A program made the position numbers and the translations under genes. The notes below the pieces were generated by a model, which saw nothing but the letters and a program-made list of their open reading frames with translations, was not told the origin of the DNA and searched no databases. A stretch of 64,000 nt of DNA from Butyricimonas virosa (GTDB lineage: Bacteria > Bacteroidota > Bacteroidia > Bacteroidales > Marinifilaceae): positions 2,356,001-2,420,000 of the forward strand of contig NZ_CP102269.1 of NCBI RefSeq assembly GCF_025148635.1. The letters are read 5' to 3'. Below, piece after piece: positions 7,385-16,439 of the stretch (its first letter is position 1; each line of letters begins with the position of its first letter).

Positions 7385-7975
7385 ATGGAGGATAGACATG
7401 AGAGCATAGAGAAAGTTTTTTCTGCGATTAAGAGCGGAGATCAACGGGCGTTTGAGCGAGTGTTTCGGATGTTTTATGTACCGTTGTGTGATTATGCCGC
7501 AATGATTCTCGGGGAGCAGGCGGAAGCAGAGGATGTTGTGCAAGATCTTTTCATGCATATATGGAGAAGTCGTGTGGAAATAGAGGTACAGGATTCCGTG
7601 AAATCTTATCTGTTTACTTCAGTGCGTTTCAGGGCTTTGAATGTGTTGAAGCATAAAATGGTGGAACGTAAACACGGGGCTTTGTTGACGGAGTTTATCG
7701 AGGGCTTGCAACGTTCGGATTACTCGGAGGAGGAGATGCAACAGATTGAGCAAATCAAGAAGGTTTTGCAGGAATTGCCGATCCAGTGCCGTGTCGTATT
7801 CACGATGAGTTGTCTGGAGGGAAAGAAATACAAGGATATCGCGAACGAGTTAGGTATATCGGTCAACACAGTGAAATCGCATGTAATGAAAGCTTATAAA
7901 GATATTCGTGCTCGAGTTGGGGAAAATACTTCTCCTATTTTATTTTTTATCGCCTGTAAATCAATGGATAAATGA
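7385..7975 (+). CDS. ECF sigma factor (RNA polymerase sigma-70 family)
   Basis: About 196 residues. The sigma-2 region is VFRMFYVPLCDYAAMIL...AEDVVQDLFMHIW; the sigma-4 region is LPIQCRVVFTMSCLEGKKYKDIANELGISVNTVKSHVMKAYKDIR, a helix-turn-helix that reads the -35 element. This is the family that partners with FecR anti-sigma factors to switch on SusCD operons. The start at 7385 (MEDRHESIEKVF) is preferred; an upstream ATG at 7346 is possible. A box TATATTTG ends only 5 nt before this ATG, so if it is a promoter the message would be nearly leaderless. It is followed by the FecR gene in the same direction. Confidence 0.9.
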   Translation: MEDRHESIEKVFSAIKSGDQRAFERVFRMFYVPLCDYAAMILGEQAEAEDVVQDLFMHIWRSRVEIEVQDSVKSYLFTSVRFRALNVLKHKMVERKHGALLTEFIEGLQRSDYSEEEMQQIEQIKKVLQELPIQCRVVFTMSCLEGKKYKDIANELGISVNTVKSHVMKAYKDIRARVGENTSPILFFIACKSMDK

Positions 7976-8050
7976 TATTTTTGTAAAAAAGTTTATTTTT
8001 GACTCACCTTTTTTTGACTATTGGTTGTCGTGTATAAAAACAAAGATGTT

Positions 8051-9202
8051 ATGAACGATTTTTCAACAGATAGGTGGGAACGATTGACCGAATTGTGGCG
8101 CAACAAGGATACGGATTCGGATAAAGACGCTCATCCGCTGAACACGGAAGATAAACGGCAATTCGAGCTGTTGTTTAAAATTCGACAAGCGATGCAGGGT
8201 GTACAGTGCCGGCAGTATGACATAGAGAGAGGGTGGAGGAAAGTTAAGCCTCGCGGAGTATTTCGAAGAATTGAATCTATCAAGAGGTTTGTTGCGGTTA
8301 TCGTGATCGGGGTGGGAGTTGCTGCTGGGGTGTGGATGTGGCAGGAGCGTGCACTGGATAAAAAAGATCTTGTGTTAACGTCGTTTGTTCCCGGGGTGGC
8401 ACATGCCGAGTTGATATTGGCTAACGGGGAGCGGTTACAAGTTAACGCTCGTGAAGAGGTGTATGCCTCGAAGACGGAAGGTGTCGTTATCACGAATGAC
8501 ACGGCAAAAACCCGCGTACGTTATCAGGTGACAGAGCGAGCCGTGGTGAAGAGGCCCGGGATGAATACTTTTGTCGTTCCTAAAGGGGGCGAGTATACGC
8601 TGGAGTTGTCGGATGGAACTTTGGTATGGATGAATGCAGAGTCCTCGTTGCGTTTCCCCGAAGAGTTTACCCGGGATAAACGGGAGGTATACTTGGATGG
8701 AGAAGCCTATTTCCAGGTGGCAAAGGATTCGCTGAAGCCTTTCCTCGTGCATGTGGATAAATATTGTATCCGGGTATTGGGCACGAGTTTCAATGTCAGT
8801 GCCTATTCCGGTGATAAGACATGGTACACGACTCTCGTGGAGGGTGCGATAGCAGTGGGGGGAATCGGGAATGAGATCCGGATGTCGCCATGTGAACAAC
8901 TTTGTATCGACACGGATAGCGGACAATGCGAGTTGAGGGAGGTGAACCCGGAATTGTACACGTCTTGGGTGGGGGGAAAGTTTTATTTCAAAGCCTATAC
9001 CTTTGAGGAGCTGGTGAGAAGATTGCAACGTTGGTATGATTTTGATGTGTTGTATCGTGATGAAGGGATTCGGCAACGGCGTTTTTCCGGTGTGATTAAC
9101 AAATACAGACCTTTGGGGGAGATGCTGGAGTTTTTGGAGATGACTTCCGACGTGTGTTTTGAGTTGAATGGTAAAACGATAATAGTGAGCAAAAAAAAGT
9201 AA
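8051..9202 (+). CDS. FecR family anti-sigma factor
   Basis: About 383 residues. A cytoplasmic N-terminus with two helical stretches (residues 1-75) should bind the sigma factor. One membrane span follows (FVAVIVIGVGVAAGVWMW), then the periplasmic FecR domain: TFVVPKGGEYTLELSDGTLVWMNAESSLRFP and DGEAYFQVAKD...PFLVHVDKYCIRVLGTSFNV. The C-terminal region (YTFEELVRRLQRWYDFDV) resembles the STN-like part of FecR proteins that touches the TonB-dependent receptor. ATG at 8051 is preferred over TTG at 8021. Signal flow is expected from SusC through FecR to the sigma factor encoded just upstream. Confidence 0.9.
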   Translation: MNDFSTDRWERLTELWRNKDTDSDKDAHPLNTEDKRQFELLFKIRQAMQGVQCRQYDIERGWRKVKPRGVFRRIESIKRFVAVIVIGVGVAAGVWMWQERALDKKDLVLTSFVPGVAHAELILANGERLQVNAREEVYASKTEGVVITNDTAKTRVRYQVTERAVVKRPGMNTFVVPKGGEYTLELSDGTLVWMNAESSLRFPEEFTRDKREVYLDGEAYFQVAKDSLKPFLVHVDKYCIRVLGTSFNVSAYSGDKTWYTTLVEGAIAVGGIGNEIRMSPCEQLCIDTDSGQCELREVNPELYTSWVGGKFYFKAYTFEELVRRLQRWYDFDVLYRDEGIRQRRFSGVINKYRPLGEMLEFLEMTSDVCFELNGKTIIVSKKK

Positions 9203-9304
9203 GTATATTATCGGTGAGGTGGAAAAAAGAATAGGAGATTGCGGCTCCTATTCCTTGTGGTTCCTCATTGATAGAGGAGATCAATAATAATAATTTACAA
9301 AGCT

Positions 9305-12300
9305 ATGAAAAAAAATGATGATGTAGGACTATTCCATTGTCGAAGTGGGATAAAAAAAATTCTTTTGCCTATGAAACTAATTGGCTTTTTCGTGTGTGTG
9401 TGTGTGTTGCACGTGCAGGCGAGTTCTTTTGCACAAGTAGGGAAGGTGACATTCCAGCAAAAGGAGTTGAGTGTGGAGCAAGTGTTTGATGTGATAACGA
9501 CTCAGTTGAAGTATGATATTTTTTACAGTGACGATCATCTTGACGTGAAGCGGATGGTGCAATTCCCGGCATTGACAATGGGTGTGGAGGATGTGTTGAA
9601 ACGCATTTTGGGAGACAAGTATTGTTGGCGAAATGTCGGTCAGATAATCGTGATTTACGAGAGTAAGGAACTTCCCCAGGTGAAAGGGATCCGCTTGAAG
9701 GGAGTCGTGTATGATGAGCATAAAAATCCATTACCGGGAGTTACGGTAAGGGTAGCCGGCACGACTATTGGCACTGCCACGGATGGTGCAGGTAAGTTCT
9801 CTCTCGAGTTAGTCGAGAAAAAGGGGGTGCTTGATTTTTCTTTTATCGGATTCCGTGACGAGCGTGTGGCTTTCAACCAGTCGAATGACAGTATTCGGGT
9901 GATCATGCACGAGGAAGCGGCTCAGATAGAAGAGGTGGTGATTACCGGTTATCAAAATATCGATAGACGCAAGAACACGAGTGCCGTCACCACCGTGAAG
10001 ATGAAAGATTTGTATATCCAGGGGGCTTCTTCCATCGACCAGATGTTGCAAGGTCGTATCCCGGATATGATGTTCTCGTTAAATTCAGGGGAAGTCGGCG
10101 TGGTGCCTAAATTGCGAATCAGGGGGACTTCCACGCTTATCGGTAACCGCGAACCGTTGTGGGTGCTTGACGGTATTGTCATGCAGGACCCGGTGGATAT
10201 TTCTCCCGAGGAATTGAATGATCCGGATTATATCAACCGTATCGGAAACGCTATTGCCGGTATCAATCCGCAAGATATCGAACGTATAGACGTCTTGAAA
10301 GATGCAGCGGCGACCGCTCTTTACGGAACCCGTGCCGCTAACGGGGTTATCGTGGTGACGACTAAAAAGGGACATGTCGGCAAGCCGGTTATCAGTTATA
10401 ATACCACGGTCACTATGCGTCAGCGTCCGCGTTATTCCGACCGTTCCGTCAATGTGATGAATTCCAAAGAACGTATTCAGTTCTCCCGGGATTTGACGGC
10501 TTTGCATTACGAGTATCCCAAAAATATGACGATCATCGGTTACGAGTATTGGTTGCAGAAGCTGTATTCCAAAGAGATTTCTCAAGCGGAGTTCGACATG
10601 CAAATTGCGAAATTGGAAACGACCAATACGGATTGGTTCGACTTGTTGACAGAAGACAGTTTTTCGCACAACCATACCTTGAGCCTTTCCGGAGGGTCGG
10701 AAACAGCCCGTTATTACGCGTCTTTGGGGTATACCCGGGATAATGACGTGATCAAGGGTGACCACAACGAGCGTTACACGGCGAATCTGAATCTTAATAC
10801 CAATTTGGCTTCTTGGTTGACGGCATCCTTCGGGTTGACCGGAAACGTGAGCGGCCGGGCTTATTATCAAGAGGAGTTGGCTCCGATGCAGTACGCTTAC
10901 AGGACTAGCCGGGCGATTCCCGCTTTTGATGATAATGGAGAATATTTTTATTATAAAAAGAAGGCTGACGATGTGTTGCTCAATACCTTTTTCAATTATA
11001 ATATCTTAAATGAATTGGACAATAGTTCTTACGACCAAGAGGGGTCGAGCGTATCTGCCAATGTTAATTTGCAATTCCGGTTTACGGATTGGTTGAATGC
11101 CAATGCCATCGTGGCTTACACGGCTTCCCACACGACTATAGAAGGGTGGTGGGGTGAAAAAAGCTATCATGCCGCTTGTTTACGAAAAACGGAAAACGGT
11201 GTTCAGGCAGAGAAAGGAGATGGAACCGGGTGTACCCTTCCGTATGGAGGTGAATTGAGTCGCTCGGAATCGAATAACCGAAATTATACGGTTCGTTTGC
11301 AATTGAACGCCAGCAAGTATTTCGGTGAGGAACAGCAGCACAATATTTCCGGGAGTGCCGGTTTTGAAGCGAACGCTTCTCGTGTAAAATCGTTCACTAG
11401 CGTGATGCGCGGTTATTTCAAAGATCGTGGTATGAGTTTCGTGAAAGATGTCGATTTATCAGTTTATCCTGCTTACGTGGAATGGCTGTCGGAAAATACG
11501 CCCACGTTGAGAGATACGAAGGGAAACACGCTTTCGGCATATCTATCCGTGTCATATAGCTACTTTAATTATTTTACGGTTAACGCGAATGCCCGAGTCG
11601 ATGGTTCGAATAAGTTCGGAGACCAGAGTAACGACAAACTTTTGCCTATCTGGTCGGCTTCTGCCAATTGGAATCTTGCCGAACATTCGTGGATGCAATA
11701 CGACTGGCTTGATTTCCTTTCTTTGAAAGCTTCTTTCGGCTACCAGGGTAATATGCCGACAGACCAGTCCCCGATAATGATTATCAAGAAAGGCGCATTG
11801 AATGACCATTTTTCCGAATACATTTCCACGATAGAACGTTATCCAAATCCAGATTTGAAGTGGGAGAAGACTACGTCGTATAACTTGGGGTTGGATTTTT
11901 CACTGTTCAAGTCGAAATTGCAGGTGGAGGCATCCTATTACTGGAAACACACGGAAAATGCCTTCATGAATAAGACGATTGCTTCCATGAATGGAGTTCG
12001 TAATAGCACTTATATTGTAAATGGAGGGGATTTGGATAATCATGGATATAGCGTGTCATTGACAGTTTCGCCGATTAACAATGAAGATTTCCGCTGGTCG
12101 TTGTCAACTTCGTTCTCTAGGACGTTCAATAAGTTGGAAAGTAATCCTGCCGCCGACCAGTATGAAAAGGAAGATTTCTTGGATGGAAGGGCTCTTGTGA
12201 AAGGGAAAGCCGTCGGTACGTTCTATTCTTTCAAGTTCTTGGGTTTGAGCCCGGTGGACGGCGGTCCTATATTTGATGACGGAGGGGATAATAAAACTGT

Positions 12301-12949
12301 TTTACAGAAATTGAATAAATATGATTTTTACACCCGTATCCTACAGGCTTCAGGGAGACGCGATCCTACCATGTCCGGGAACTTGAATACTAGTGTCCGT
12401 TGGAAGAATATCCATTTTAGTGGCGTATTTGCTTATAGTTTAGGTAACAAAGTCCGTTTGTTCAGCATGTATAACGGGGCCGATGCGGTTATGGATGTAC
12501 GGGGAATATACCCCGAGAATAATGTCAGCAAAGATTTGTTGAAGCGTTGGCAATATCCCGGGGATGAACTTCGTACTGATATTCCTGCAATTATTTCTCT
12601 TTCCAATCCAGCTTACGGGAAATATGAACGCCATTGGAGCAGTAATCCTAAATACAAGGAGATGCCGCCTATTGCCTCGACGTCTTGGGATATGTATGAT
12701 TATGGAAATCATCGGGTAGTGAGCGGAAATTACTTGAAGTGTTCCAATTTGAGTTTGACGTATGAGTTTGACGAAAAAATCCTGAGTCGTTTGCGCGTAT
12801 CTCGTTTGGCTTTAACGGTTTCAGCCATGAATCTATTCACGATTTCAGCTAAAGAACTAAAAGGTCAGACTCCCACGCAGAGTGGTTTCTCTACCATTCA
12901 GTTGAGCGAACGGCCGACTTATTCTGTAGGTTTGAATGTTTCATTTTAA
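9305..12949 (+). CDS. SusC/RagA TonB-linked outer-membrane receptor with STN domain
   Basis: 1214 residues. A signal peptide (about 20-42, ending ASSFAQ) is followed by an STN signalling domain (about 45-115: VTFQQKELSVEQVFDVI) and a carboxypeptidase-regulatory-like domain (about 128-205: GVVYDEHKNPLPGVTVRVAGT). The TonB-box region (EEVVITGYQ), a plug (GRIPDMMFSLNSGE...VLKDAAATALYGTRAANGVIVVTTKKG) and a long beta-barrel ending in Phe (SVGLNVSF) complete it. It imports a ligand held by the SusD partner, using TonB energy. The STN domain matches control by the adjacent FecR/sigma pair. The substrate cannot be read from the sequence. Confidence 0.95.
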   Translation: MKKNDDVGLFHCRSGIKKILLPMKLIGFFVCVCVLHVQASSFAQVGKVTFQQKELSVEQVFDVITTQLKYDIFYSDDHLDVKRMVQFPALTMGVEDVLKRILGDKYCWRNVGQIIVIYESKELPQVKGIRLKGVVYDEHKNPLPGVTVRVAGTTIGTATDGAGKFSLELVEKKGVLDFSFIGFRDERVAFNQSNDSIRVIMHEEAAQIEEVVITGYQNIDRRKNTSAVTTVKMKDLYIQGASSIDQMLQGRIPDMMFSLNSGEVGVVPKLRIRGTSTLIGNREPLWVLDGIVMQDPVDISPEELNDPDYINRIGNAIAGINPQDIERIDVLKDAAATALYGTRAANGVIVVTTKKGHVGKPVISYNTTVTMRQRPRYSDRSVNVMNSKERIQFSRDLTALHYEYPKNMTIIGYEYWLQKLYSKEISQAEFDMQIAKLETTNTDWFDLLTEDSFSHNHTLSLSGGSETARYYASLGYTRDNDVIKGDHNERYTANLNLNTNLASWLTASFGLTGNVSGRAYYQEELAPMQYAYRTSRAIPAFDDNGEYFYYKKKADDVLLNTFFNYNILNELDNSSYDQEGSSVSANVNLQFRFTDWLNANAIVAYTASHTTIEGWWGEKSYHAACLRKTENGVQAEKGDGTGCTLPYGGELSRSESNNRNYTVRLQLNASKYFGEEQQHNISGSAGFEANASRVKSFTSVMRGYFKDRGMSFVKDVDLSVYPAYVEWLSENTPTLRDTKGNTLSAYLSVSYSYFNYFTVNANARVDGSNKFGDQSNDKLLPIWSASANWNLAEHSWMQYDWLDFLSLKASFGYQGNMPTDQSPIMIIKKGALNDHFSEYISTIERYPNPDLKWEKTTSYNLGLDFSLFKSKLQVEASYYWKHTENAFMNKTIASMNGVRNSTYIVNGGDLDNHGYSVSLTVSPINNEDFRWSLSTSFSRTFNKLESNPAADQYEKEDFLDGRALVKGKAVGTFYSFKFLGLSPVDGGPIFDDGGDNKTVLQKLNKYDFYTRILQASGRRDPTMSGNLNTSVRWKNIHFSGVFAYSLGNKVRLFSMYNGADAVMDVRGIYPENNVSKDLLKRWQYPGDELRTDIPAIISLSNPAYGKYERHWSSNPKYKEMPPIASTSWDMYDYGNHRVVSGNYLKCSNLSLTYEFDEKILSRLRVSRLALTVSAMNLFTISAKELKGQTPTQSGFSTIQLSERPTYSVGLNVSF

Positions 12950-12961
12950 GACGAGCGGTTT

Positions 12962-14782
12962 ATGAAAAAAATAATTAATATACTTAGTTTCGCTTTGCTT
13001 TTGGGGGGGTGTTCCGGTTTCTTGGAAGAGTATTCCCAGGATTTGGCAAAAATACAAAGTTATGAAGATTTGGATGAAATCTTGTTGGGCGAGGGATATT
13101 TGCCTTATGCCCGTATAACAAGCCAGGGTGTAATTGAAAACGAATACTTTCAATGTGTCCATTATATGTCGGATGAACTATCCAAGTATATTCCTATTCA
13201 CGAGTATGATCCCGCGGGTTTGCAGGAAAAAATGTTTGGTTGGCACACGTGGCAACAGGTGGTGGGATTGAAGTTTGAAGGAGGTCAACACGTGGAGGAA
13301 AATCGTGATTGGAAACAAGCCTATATATCCATCAATGCCTGCAATTCGATTTTGACAGAAATAGGCAAACAGGTAGCGGAATCCGATAGAGAAAAATTGG
13401 AAATCGTGCGTATTAAAGGTGAGTCCGCTTTTTTGCGTGCTTTGTATTATTTCCAATTGGTTAATCTTTACGGGAAACCTTATTGTGCGGACAATCTCTC
13501 TTCCCCGGGAGTGCCTCTTAAATTGTCCCAAATAGTAGAAGATAAAGATTATACTTGCGCTACCGTGGAGGAGGTGTATTCCCAGATTCTGAAAGATTTG
13601 AAACTTGCCGAAGAGTGTTTGAGTCAAACCGCAAAGAAAAATTTCCCGTATAGGGCGGACATTGCGGCGGTTTATCTCTTGAAGAGCAGGGTGTTCCTTT
13701 ACATGCAGAATTGGAAAGACGCTTTGGCGTATGCGCAGAAGACATTGAATGTAAATGGTAACCTGTTAGATTTAAAATCGTTCTCTGGAGAAGAGGTGCT
13801 TGAGGAGTCCTCTCCGGAAATTATTTTTTCCATGGGAGGATATGTATTGGCGTATTCTATCCAAACGTTTCGGGGTATGTCGAATAATATTTGGAAAAAT
13901 TGTCCCGGTTATGTGATTTCGGATGATTTGGTGAAAGCTTTTGATGACGAAGGAAAGAATGATCTGAGAACCCGTTTTTACATCAGTAAGGATACTGTAG
14001 GTTACAAAGGGGATAGGCTTTCTATTCCTTATACCGAGGCGTGGACTTTCCGTAAGGTGCTGGGCTGGGTTACTTCCCCCCGGAATCTTTCCGATAACTT
14101 TTTGTTCCGTACGGCAGAAGCTTATTTGAACGGGGCGGAAGCAGCTGCTCTTGCCGGGGAAGAAACAGAGGCACGTTCATTACTGAAAACGTTGAGAGAC
14201 CATCGTCTTCTTGTTAGTCGACCTATCACGGAAAGTGGACAAGCGTTGGTCGATTTGATTCGTCTGGAGCGTCAACGGGAACTTTGCCTGGACGGACACC
14301 GTTGGTTTGATTTGCGGCGTTATACCGTGCGGGAAAAATATCCTTATACCAAGACTATCATGCATACTTACACGAAATATAAATATGATAGTAGAGTTTT
14401 TGCTTATGTGCCACTGGAAACGTGGAGTTACGAGTTGAAAGAAAATGATCCGGCTTATACATTGGCTTTACCGAAGGAGGTATTGGATTTCCAACCCAGC
14501 TTGGGAAGTAATAGTCGTCCTGTACGGCAGGGAAGTGTTTATACGGCTCCTGCTACACCTGAAGTTACTCCTCCAAACAGTTCCCTGGAGAGCAACCCGA
14601 TTTATAAAGAAGGATTCCTTTTCGGTGGGGGAAAATGTTTCAGTTTGAATGGTCAGGGTAGTCCTGAAGCATTTTATGATCAATGTCCTTACGAACCGTA
14701 TTCGAATAATTATAACTTGTGGTGCAAAGGAGTGAAAGACGGTTGGGAAGATGCTTTGAAATATTTAGGTGGTTATATGTAA
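12962..14782 (+). CDS. RagB/SusD family outer-membrane lipoprotein
   Basis: 606 residues with a lipoprotein signal (ILSFALLLGGC, Cys about 17). The helical SusD core is AYISINACNSILTEIGK, IKGESAFLRALYYFQLVNLYG and the C-terminal LIRLERQRELCLDGHRWFDLRRY signature. It forms the lid over the SusC channel and binds the substrate at the cell surface. It follows SusC by 12 nt, so the two are co-transcribed. Its length is at the upper end for SusD proteins, with an extended C-terminal tail rich in Pro, Ser and Asn. Confidence 0.93.
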   Translation: MKKIINILSFALLLGGCSGFLEEYSQDLAKIQSYEDLDEILLGEGYLPYARITSQGVIENEYFQCVHYMSDELSKYIPIHEYDPAGLQEKMFGWHTWQQVVGLKFEGGQHVEENRDWKQAYISINACNSILTEIGKQVAESDREKLEIVRIKGESAFLRALYYFQLVNLYGKPYCADNLSSPGVPLKLSQIVEDKDYTCATVEEVYSQILKDLKLAEECLSQTAKKNFPYRADIAAVYLLKSRVFLYMQNWKDALAYAQKTLNVNGNLLDLKSFSGEEVLEESSPEIIFSMGGYVLAYSIQTFRGMSNNIWKNCPGYVISDDLVKAFDDEGKNDLRTRFYISKDTVGYKGDRLSIPYTEAWTFRKVLGWVTSPRNLSDNFLFRTAEAYLNGAEAAALAGEETEARSLLKTLRDHRLLVSRPITESGQALVDLIRLERQRELCLDGHRWFDLRRYTVREKYPYTKTIMHTYTKYKYDSRVFAYVPLETWSYELKENDPAYTLALPKEVLDFQPSLGSNSRPVRQGSVYTAPATPEVTPPNSSLESNPIYKEGFLFGGGKCFSLNGQGSPEAFYDQCPYEPYSNNYNLWCKGVKDGWEDALKYLGGYM

Positions 14783-14798
14783 TTTAAAAACGGAATCT

Positions 14799-15698
14799 AT
14801 GAGATTGAATATTTTTATTTGGATGATATTGGCTGGATGCCTTTTCTCTTGTGAAAAAGAGAAACTGACACCTAGTAAAGCCCGTAATCCTTTTGCTCCT
14901 GATCCGGAAGCAACGGATGCAACCTCTAAGTTAAGACGGGATTTTTACGAGAAAACCGGATGCTTTCTTTTGTTCAATGATACCTTGCGACACGAGTACA
15001 AGGGATTGAATGCTTCGGGGGAACCTTATTACGACACGGAGTTGTTGGCCATGGATTGGGATCTGGGAGCCGTGAAAAGTGGGCATACGTTGAGATTCGA
15101 ATATTTGAATCAGGAGCAGCAACAAAAGGCGTACGATTTTTTGGTTAATGATTTGTATGATGTCATTAAAACTATGCCTTATTCGATTTTAGTCGTGAAT
15201 AAGATGGAATTGAGTGTGGAAGATTTTTACACGGGGGAAAGAACGTGGGTCTCACAAACGTTTGATATGAATTCAAGATGTCTGGCGATAGCCATCGAGG
15301 GACTTTTCGGTGATGTAGAGCCAATGGAGTTCGCGCAGGATTTATGTTGTGCCATTATTTTCGGTAGTTTCGGGGGAAGTGAAACAAATTACTGGGAAGG
15401 AAGTGAGGCTATCGAGTTCTTGAATGTTAATATGTGGGATTATGATTATCCGAAATTTTGGTATGGAGTTACCACTTTAGAAGATTTGTATCCATATGGT
15501 TTTATTGCCGATACCAATGGGGATAATCTTCCGACTGCCGTTCAGGACGCTTGTGCCTATATCAAGGCAATTTTATTTATGACAGATCAAGAGTTTAGGG
15601 AAAAGTATGGAATGTATTACCAGGTTATGCAGAAATACGAAATCATGAAACCGTTGGCAGAGAAAAAGGCTGAGAAATTAGGAATTAAATTCAAATGA
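14799..15698 (+). CDS. Putative metallopeptidase-like lipoprotein, zinc motif not visible
   Basis: 299 residues from ATG 14799, with a lipoprotein signal (MILAGCLFSC). It resembles the lipoproteins called putative zinc-binding metallopeptidases that commonly follow SusCD genes in this family: FYEKTGCFLLFNDTLR opening, a DFLVNDLYDVIKTMP block, and the ending FREKYGMYYQVMQKYEIMKPLAEKK. No HExxH is present. Near the place it would be expected (residues 171-185) the protein reads EPMEFAQDLCCAII. It may be a non-catalytic binder that kept the fold. Surface or periplasmic location is expected. Family assignment is by overall pattern only. Confidence 0.65.
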   Translation: MRLNIFIWMILAGCLFSCEKEKLTPSKARNPFAPDPEATDATSKLRRDFYEKTGCFLLFNDTLRHEYKGLNASGEPYYDTELLAMDWDLGAVKSGHTLRFEYLNQEQQQKAYDFLVNDLYDVIKTMPYSILVVNKMELSVEDFYTGERTWVSQTFDMNSRCLAIAIEGLFGDVEPMEFAQDLCCAIIFGSFGGSETNYWEGSEAIEFLNVNMWDYDYPKFWYGVTTLEDLYPYGFIADTNGDNLPTAVQDACAYIKAILFMTDQEFREKYGMYYQVMQKYEIMKPLAEKKAEKLGIKFK

Positions 15699-16438
15699 TT
15701 ATGAGAAAATATTTGATAGCTGTATGTATTATGTGCTGTTGCGCTGCTCTTGTCGCGTGCAGTGATGACGATAAGTTGCCGAACGTTCAACCGGATGCCC
15801 AAGGGACATTTACGGATGAGCGTGACGGGAATGCTTACGGGTGGATTCGAATTGGTGATTTGGAATGGATGACTTCCAACTTGAGATATGGTACACCTTA
15901 TTACGAGAGAACTTTCGGGGGAATCTTTTTGGATTCAGAGGGAAATCCGCAAAGTGTAGCAACTTTGGGACTTGACTATCTGCCGTTAGATCTAGCCGGG
16001 GATTTCGAGAAATACGGCAATTTGTACAGTTGGGAGGAAATCGAAGAAATCGTCCCGGAAGGTTGGCGTGTCGCCTCGGATGAAGATTGGAAAAACTTGG
16101 AAAAGGCATTGGGCATGTCATTGAAAGAAGCGGATAAAGAGGGTTGGAGAGGAGGCAATGTCGCCACGCTCATGATGCAAAAAGAGGAAGGAACGGGATT
16201 CGCACTTCAATTGTCCGGTTGTGCTTGGCAGAATGGTGCTTATGATAAGGATATTCATCTGAATAGTGTTAATGAATATGGTTATTTTTGGACATCAACG
16301 GAAGATAAGGATAATGAACTGGCCGTATCTACGGTTTGGTTTCGTAAAATATTTGCGACGCAATCTACTGTCTATCGCGGGACTTCGCCTTTGGACATAC
16401 TGATGCGGGTGCGTTGTTGCCGGGATGCTCAAAAGTAG
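15695..16438 (+). CDS. FISUMP-domain lipoprotein
   Basis: 247 residues (starts ATG 15695 or 15701), overlapping the previous stop by an ATGA. The lipoprotein signal ends CAALVAC (Cys about 22) followed by SDDDK, the Asp-rich tail that often marks surface export. The rest matches the Fibrobacter succinogenes major paralogous (FISUMP) domain: IGDLEWMTSNLRYGT, YGNLYSWEE, PEGWRVASDEDWKNLEKALG, GFALQLSGCAW, YGYFWTSTED and a final MRVRCCRD. Such domains occur in cell-surface proteins; the biochemical role is unknown. Its position in the SusCD operon suggests a substrate-binding accessory. Confidence 0.85.
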   Translation: MIMRKYLIAVCIMCCCAALVACSDDDKLPNVQPDAQGTFTDERDGNAYGWIRIGDLEWMTSNLRYGTPYYERTFGGIFLDSEGNPQSVATLGLDYLPLDLAGDFEKYGNLYSWEEIEEIVPEGWRVASDEDWKNLEKALGMSLKEADKEGWRGGNVATLMMQKEEGTGFALQLSGCAWQNGAYDKDIHLNSVNEYGYFWTSTEDKDNELAVSTVWFRKIFATQSTVYRGTSPLDILMRVRCCRDAQK

Positions 16439-16439
16439 T

